DNA of 7,935 nucleotides from Chitinophagaceae bacterium (GTDB lineage: Bacteria; Bacteroidota; Bacteroidia; Chitinophagales; Chitinophagaceae), in NCBI GenBank assembly GCA_947378615.1, contig CANCKV010000130.1, positions 1 through 7,935 on the forward strand, in the 5' to 3' direction. The translations under genes and the position numbers were made by a program. Under the pieces are notes generated by a model. That model was not told the origin of the DNA and did no database searches. It saw nothing but the letters and a program-made list of their open reading frames with translations. Shown here in pieces: positions 7,159-7,935 of the stretch; the stretch's first letter is position 1; each line of letters starts with the position of its first letter.

Positions 7159-7342
7159 TACCACATAGACACATAGCCACATAGAAAAAAGGTAGTTTTT
7201 ATATGGTTTCTAGAAAAAGAAGGTATTATAGAAATACTACTTCGTAGCATTGAGTACGCCTTAACTCATAAGTCTATGTGAAATTTAAGTGAAACCCTTT
7301 TTTCTTTTTAATTTTATATGTGCCTTCTGTGCCTATGTGGTA
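7159..7342. repeat. Inverted pair of CACATAG 8-base-period repeats in the coxA-ctaB gap
   Basis: On the + strand, CACATAG occurs three times with exact 8-base spacing at 7162-7168, 7170-7176 and 7178-7184. The reverse complement CTATGTG is at 7274-7280 and 7333-7339, the latter preceded by degenerate units at 7325-7331 and 7316-7322. The 10-base TACCACATAG at 7159-7168 is exactly inverted at 7333-7342, so the two clusters bound a 184-base segment with inverted ends. Each cluster has an A-run on its inner (left copy) or outer (right copy) side. Between them lie small hairpins, such as CTAC-TTC-GTAG at 7237-7247. I see no coding potential. This resembles the short CACAxAG-type intergenic repeats spread through many environmental bacterial genomes (from memory). 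Confidence 0.55.
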
Positions 7343-7455
7343 ATTTTTTTTATCTTATTGTCTTTGTGTTGTAGAAAAACAACAAAACAATATATTTTTA
7401 TTATAATAGTAAGCACTAAATATTTTATAGTTCGTACTTTGCCCTTTTCTATTTA

Positions 7456-7473
7456 TAATGATTTATATCATTA
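7456..7473. promoter_or_regulatory. FNR/CRP-family-like palindrome upstream of ctaB
   Basis: TAATGATTTATATCATTA is a perfect 7-bp inverted repeat around TTAT. Its core TGAT-N4-ATCA matches the inner four bases of each half of the FNR site TTGAT-N4-ATCAA. It ends 33 bases before the ctaB ATG. A weak -7-like TACTTTG lies just upstream at 7435-7441. If that is the promoter, the palindrome would overlap the start of the transcript and act as a repressor site (speculative). In such AT-rich DNA a chance palindrome is possible. Confidence 0.35.
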
Positions 7474-7506
7474 AATCATTTTAAATAACTCTAATCATAA
7501 ATTTTA

Positions 7507-7935
7507 ATGAATAATAATACGCTCACAAATTCATCTGTTTCTTTTTCTGTTGCCTCCAAAGTCAAGGATTATTTCCAATTGATGAAGTTTACTTTAAGCT
7601 TTACGGTTGTTTTTTCTTGTGTGGTCTGTTATCTCATCGCACCTAAAATAGTTGAATACAATTGGTGGATGATTTCCTTATTGTTTTTAGCAGGAATGTT
7701 AGTTACAGGAAGTGCTAATGCTATCAATCAAGCGGTGGAGAAGGATACTGATTCTCAGATGGCACGAACAAAAGCCCGTCCTGTTGCTAGTGGTCGTATG
7801 TCTGTTACTGAGGCCTATATATTTGCTTTTCTTTCAGGCGGAATTGGCATCTTCATGATGGCATATTATTTCAATACTTCTTCTGCCTTACTTTCGGCCT
7901 TTAGTTTGTTTTTGTATGCCTTTATTTATACACCC
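7507..7935 (+). CDS. ctaB: Protoheme IX farnesyltransferase (heme O synthase), 3' end missing
   Basis: The first 143 residues of a UbiA-family prenyltransferase (also named cyoE), which transfers a farnesyl group to heme B to make heme O, the precursor of the heme A used by CoxA. The frame is open from the ATG at 7507 to the window end; the family is about 280-310 residues, so about half is present. The prenyl-diphosphate/Mg motif is N74-Q-A-V-E78-K-D80-T-D82, followed by MARTKARP (85-92), the typical heme O synthase signature. The first acidic residue is Glu where many proteobacterial enzymes have Asp. Membrane segments are at about 29-45, 53-72, 101-120 and 128-143. The start is the first ATG, preceded by AT-rich sequence without a Shine-Dalgarno. 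Its place after coxA fits oxidase maturation, but the terminator and 529-base gap suggest a separate promoter, perhaps shared with further oxidase genes beyond the window. Confidence 0.93.
   Translation, partial: MNNNTLTNSSVSFSVASKVKDYFQLMKFTLSFTVVFSCVVCYLIAPKIVEYNWWMISLLFLAGMLVTGSANAINQAVEKDTDSQMARTKARPVASGRMSVTEAYIFAFLSGGIGIFMMAYYFNTSSALLSAFSLFLYAFIYTP

Larger units (their letters stand above)
6978..7506. other. 529-base non-coding gap between coxA and ctaB
   Basis: This gap contains the coxA terminator, the CACATAG repeat pair and the FNR-like palindrome, each listed separately. The rest is AT-rich and holds no supported gene. A 61-codon open frame starting at a GTG at 7289 runs across the right-hand repeat and matches nothing I know. 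ctaB usually lies close to the cox genes in related clusters, so a gap this size with repeats suggests expansion by non-coding sequence (inference). Confidence 0.6.

Noticed and set aside
7289..7474. 61-codon open frame with a GTG start in the coxA-ctaB gap
   Set aside because: It crosses the right-hand CACATAG repeat, its protein is just the hydrophobic/Lys-rich product of AT-rich DNA, it has no recognisable domain, and its start is weak.
1..7935. CRISPR array, tRNA, rRNA, transposase, toxin-antitoxin or defence genes
   Set aside because: I saw no spaced direct repeats of CRISPR size, no tRNA-like cloverleaf, no rRNA motifs and no protein of these classes; the window is respiratory genes plus gaps.

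Overview
The window is a low-GC stretch carrying the 3' part of a respiratory gene cluster: alternative complex III (ACIII, Act) followed by an A-type aa3 cytochrome c oxidase. Gene content and order (actC-actD-actE-actF, then coxB-coxA, then a heme O synthase gene), AT-rich leaders without Shine-Dalgarno sequences, and the protein sequences all point to an aerobic, menaquinone-using member of the Bacteroidota. A Chitinophagales-like relative is my best guess, but that is an inference from general resemblance. All genes are on the + strand.

Layout. Positions 1-1176 hold actC, which is missing its N-terminus because the gene begins before the window. actD (1225-1815), actE (1826-2443) and actF (2489-3718) follow with gaps of 48, 10 and 45 bases, so these four are almost certainly one transcript; actA and actB are expected just upstream. 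A 277-base gap follows, holding a perfect 15-bp hairpin (3745-3781) and a long A/C-rich leader. Next come coxB (3996-5084) and coxA (5154-6977), then a terminator hairpin (7045-7068). The 529-base gap after coxA holds 8-base-period CACATAG repeats in inverted orientation and an FNR-like palindrome, and leads to ctaB/cyoE, which is cut by the window end after 143 codons.

How the genes work together. ActC, next to ActB, is expected to oxidise menaquinol in the membrane. Electrons pass through Act iron-sulfur and heme centres, including the lipid-anchored monoheme ActE, to the CuA centre of CoxB and then to heme a and the heme a3-CuB site of CoxA, where oxygen is reduced. ActF is the second NrfD-like membrane subunit and ActD a small two-helix subunit. 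CtaB starts conversion of heme B to the heme A that CoxA needs.

This is a known kind of system, not a new one. The points worth a second look are departures from textbook residues in CoxB (Gln for the CuA-motif Glu, Phe at the usual electron-entry Trp, a longer CuA loop and two extra N-terminal membrane helices), the histidine-rich tail of CoxA, and the non-coding structure in the two large gaps.
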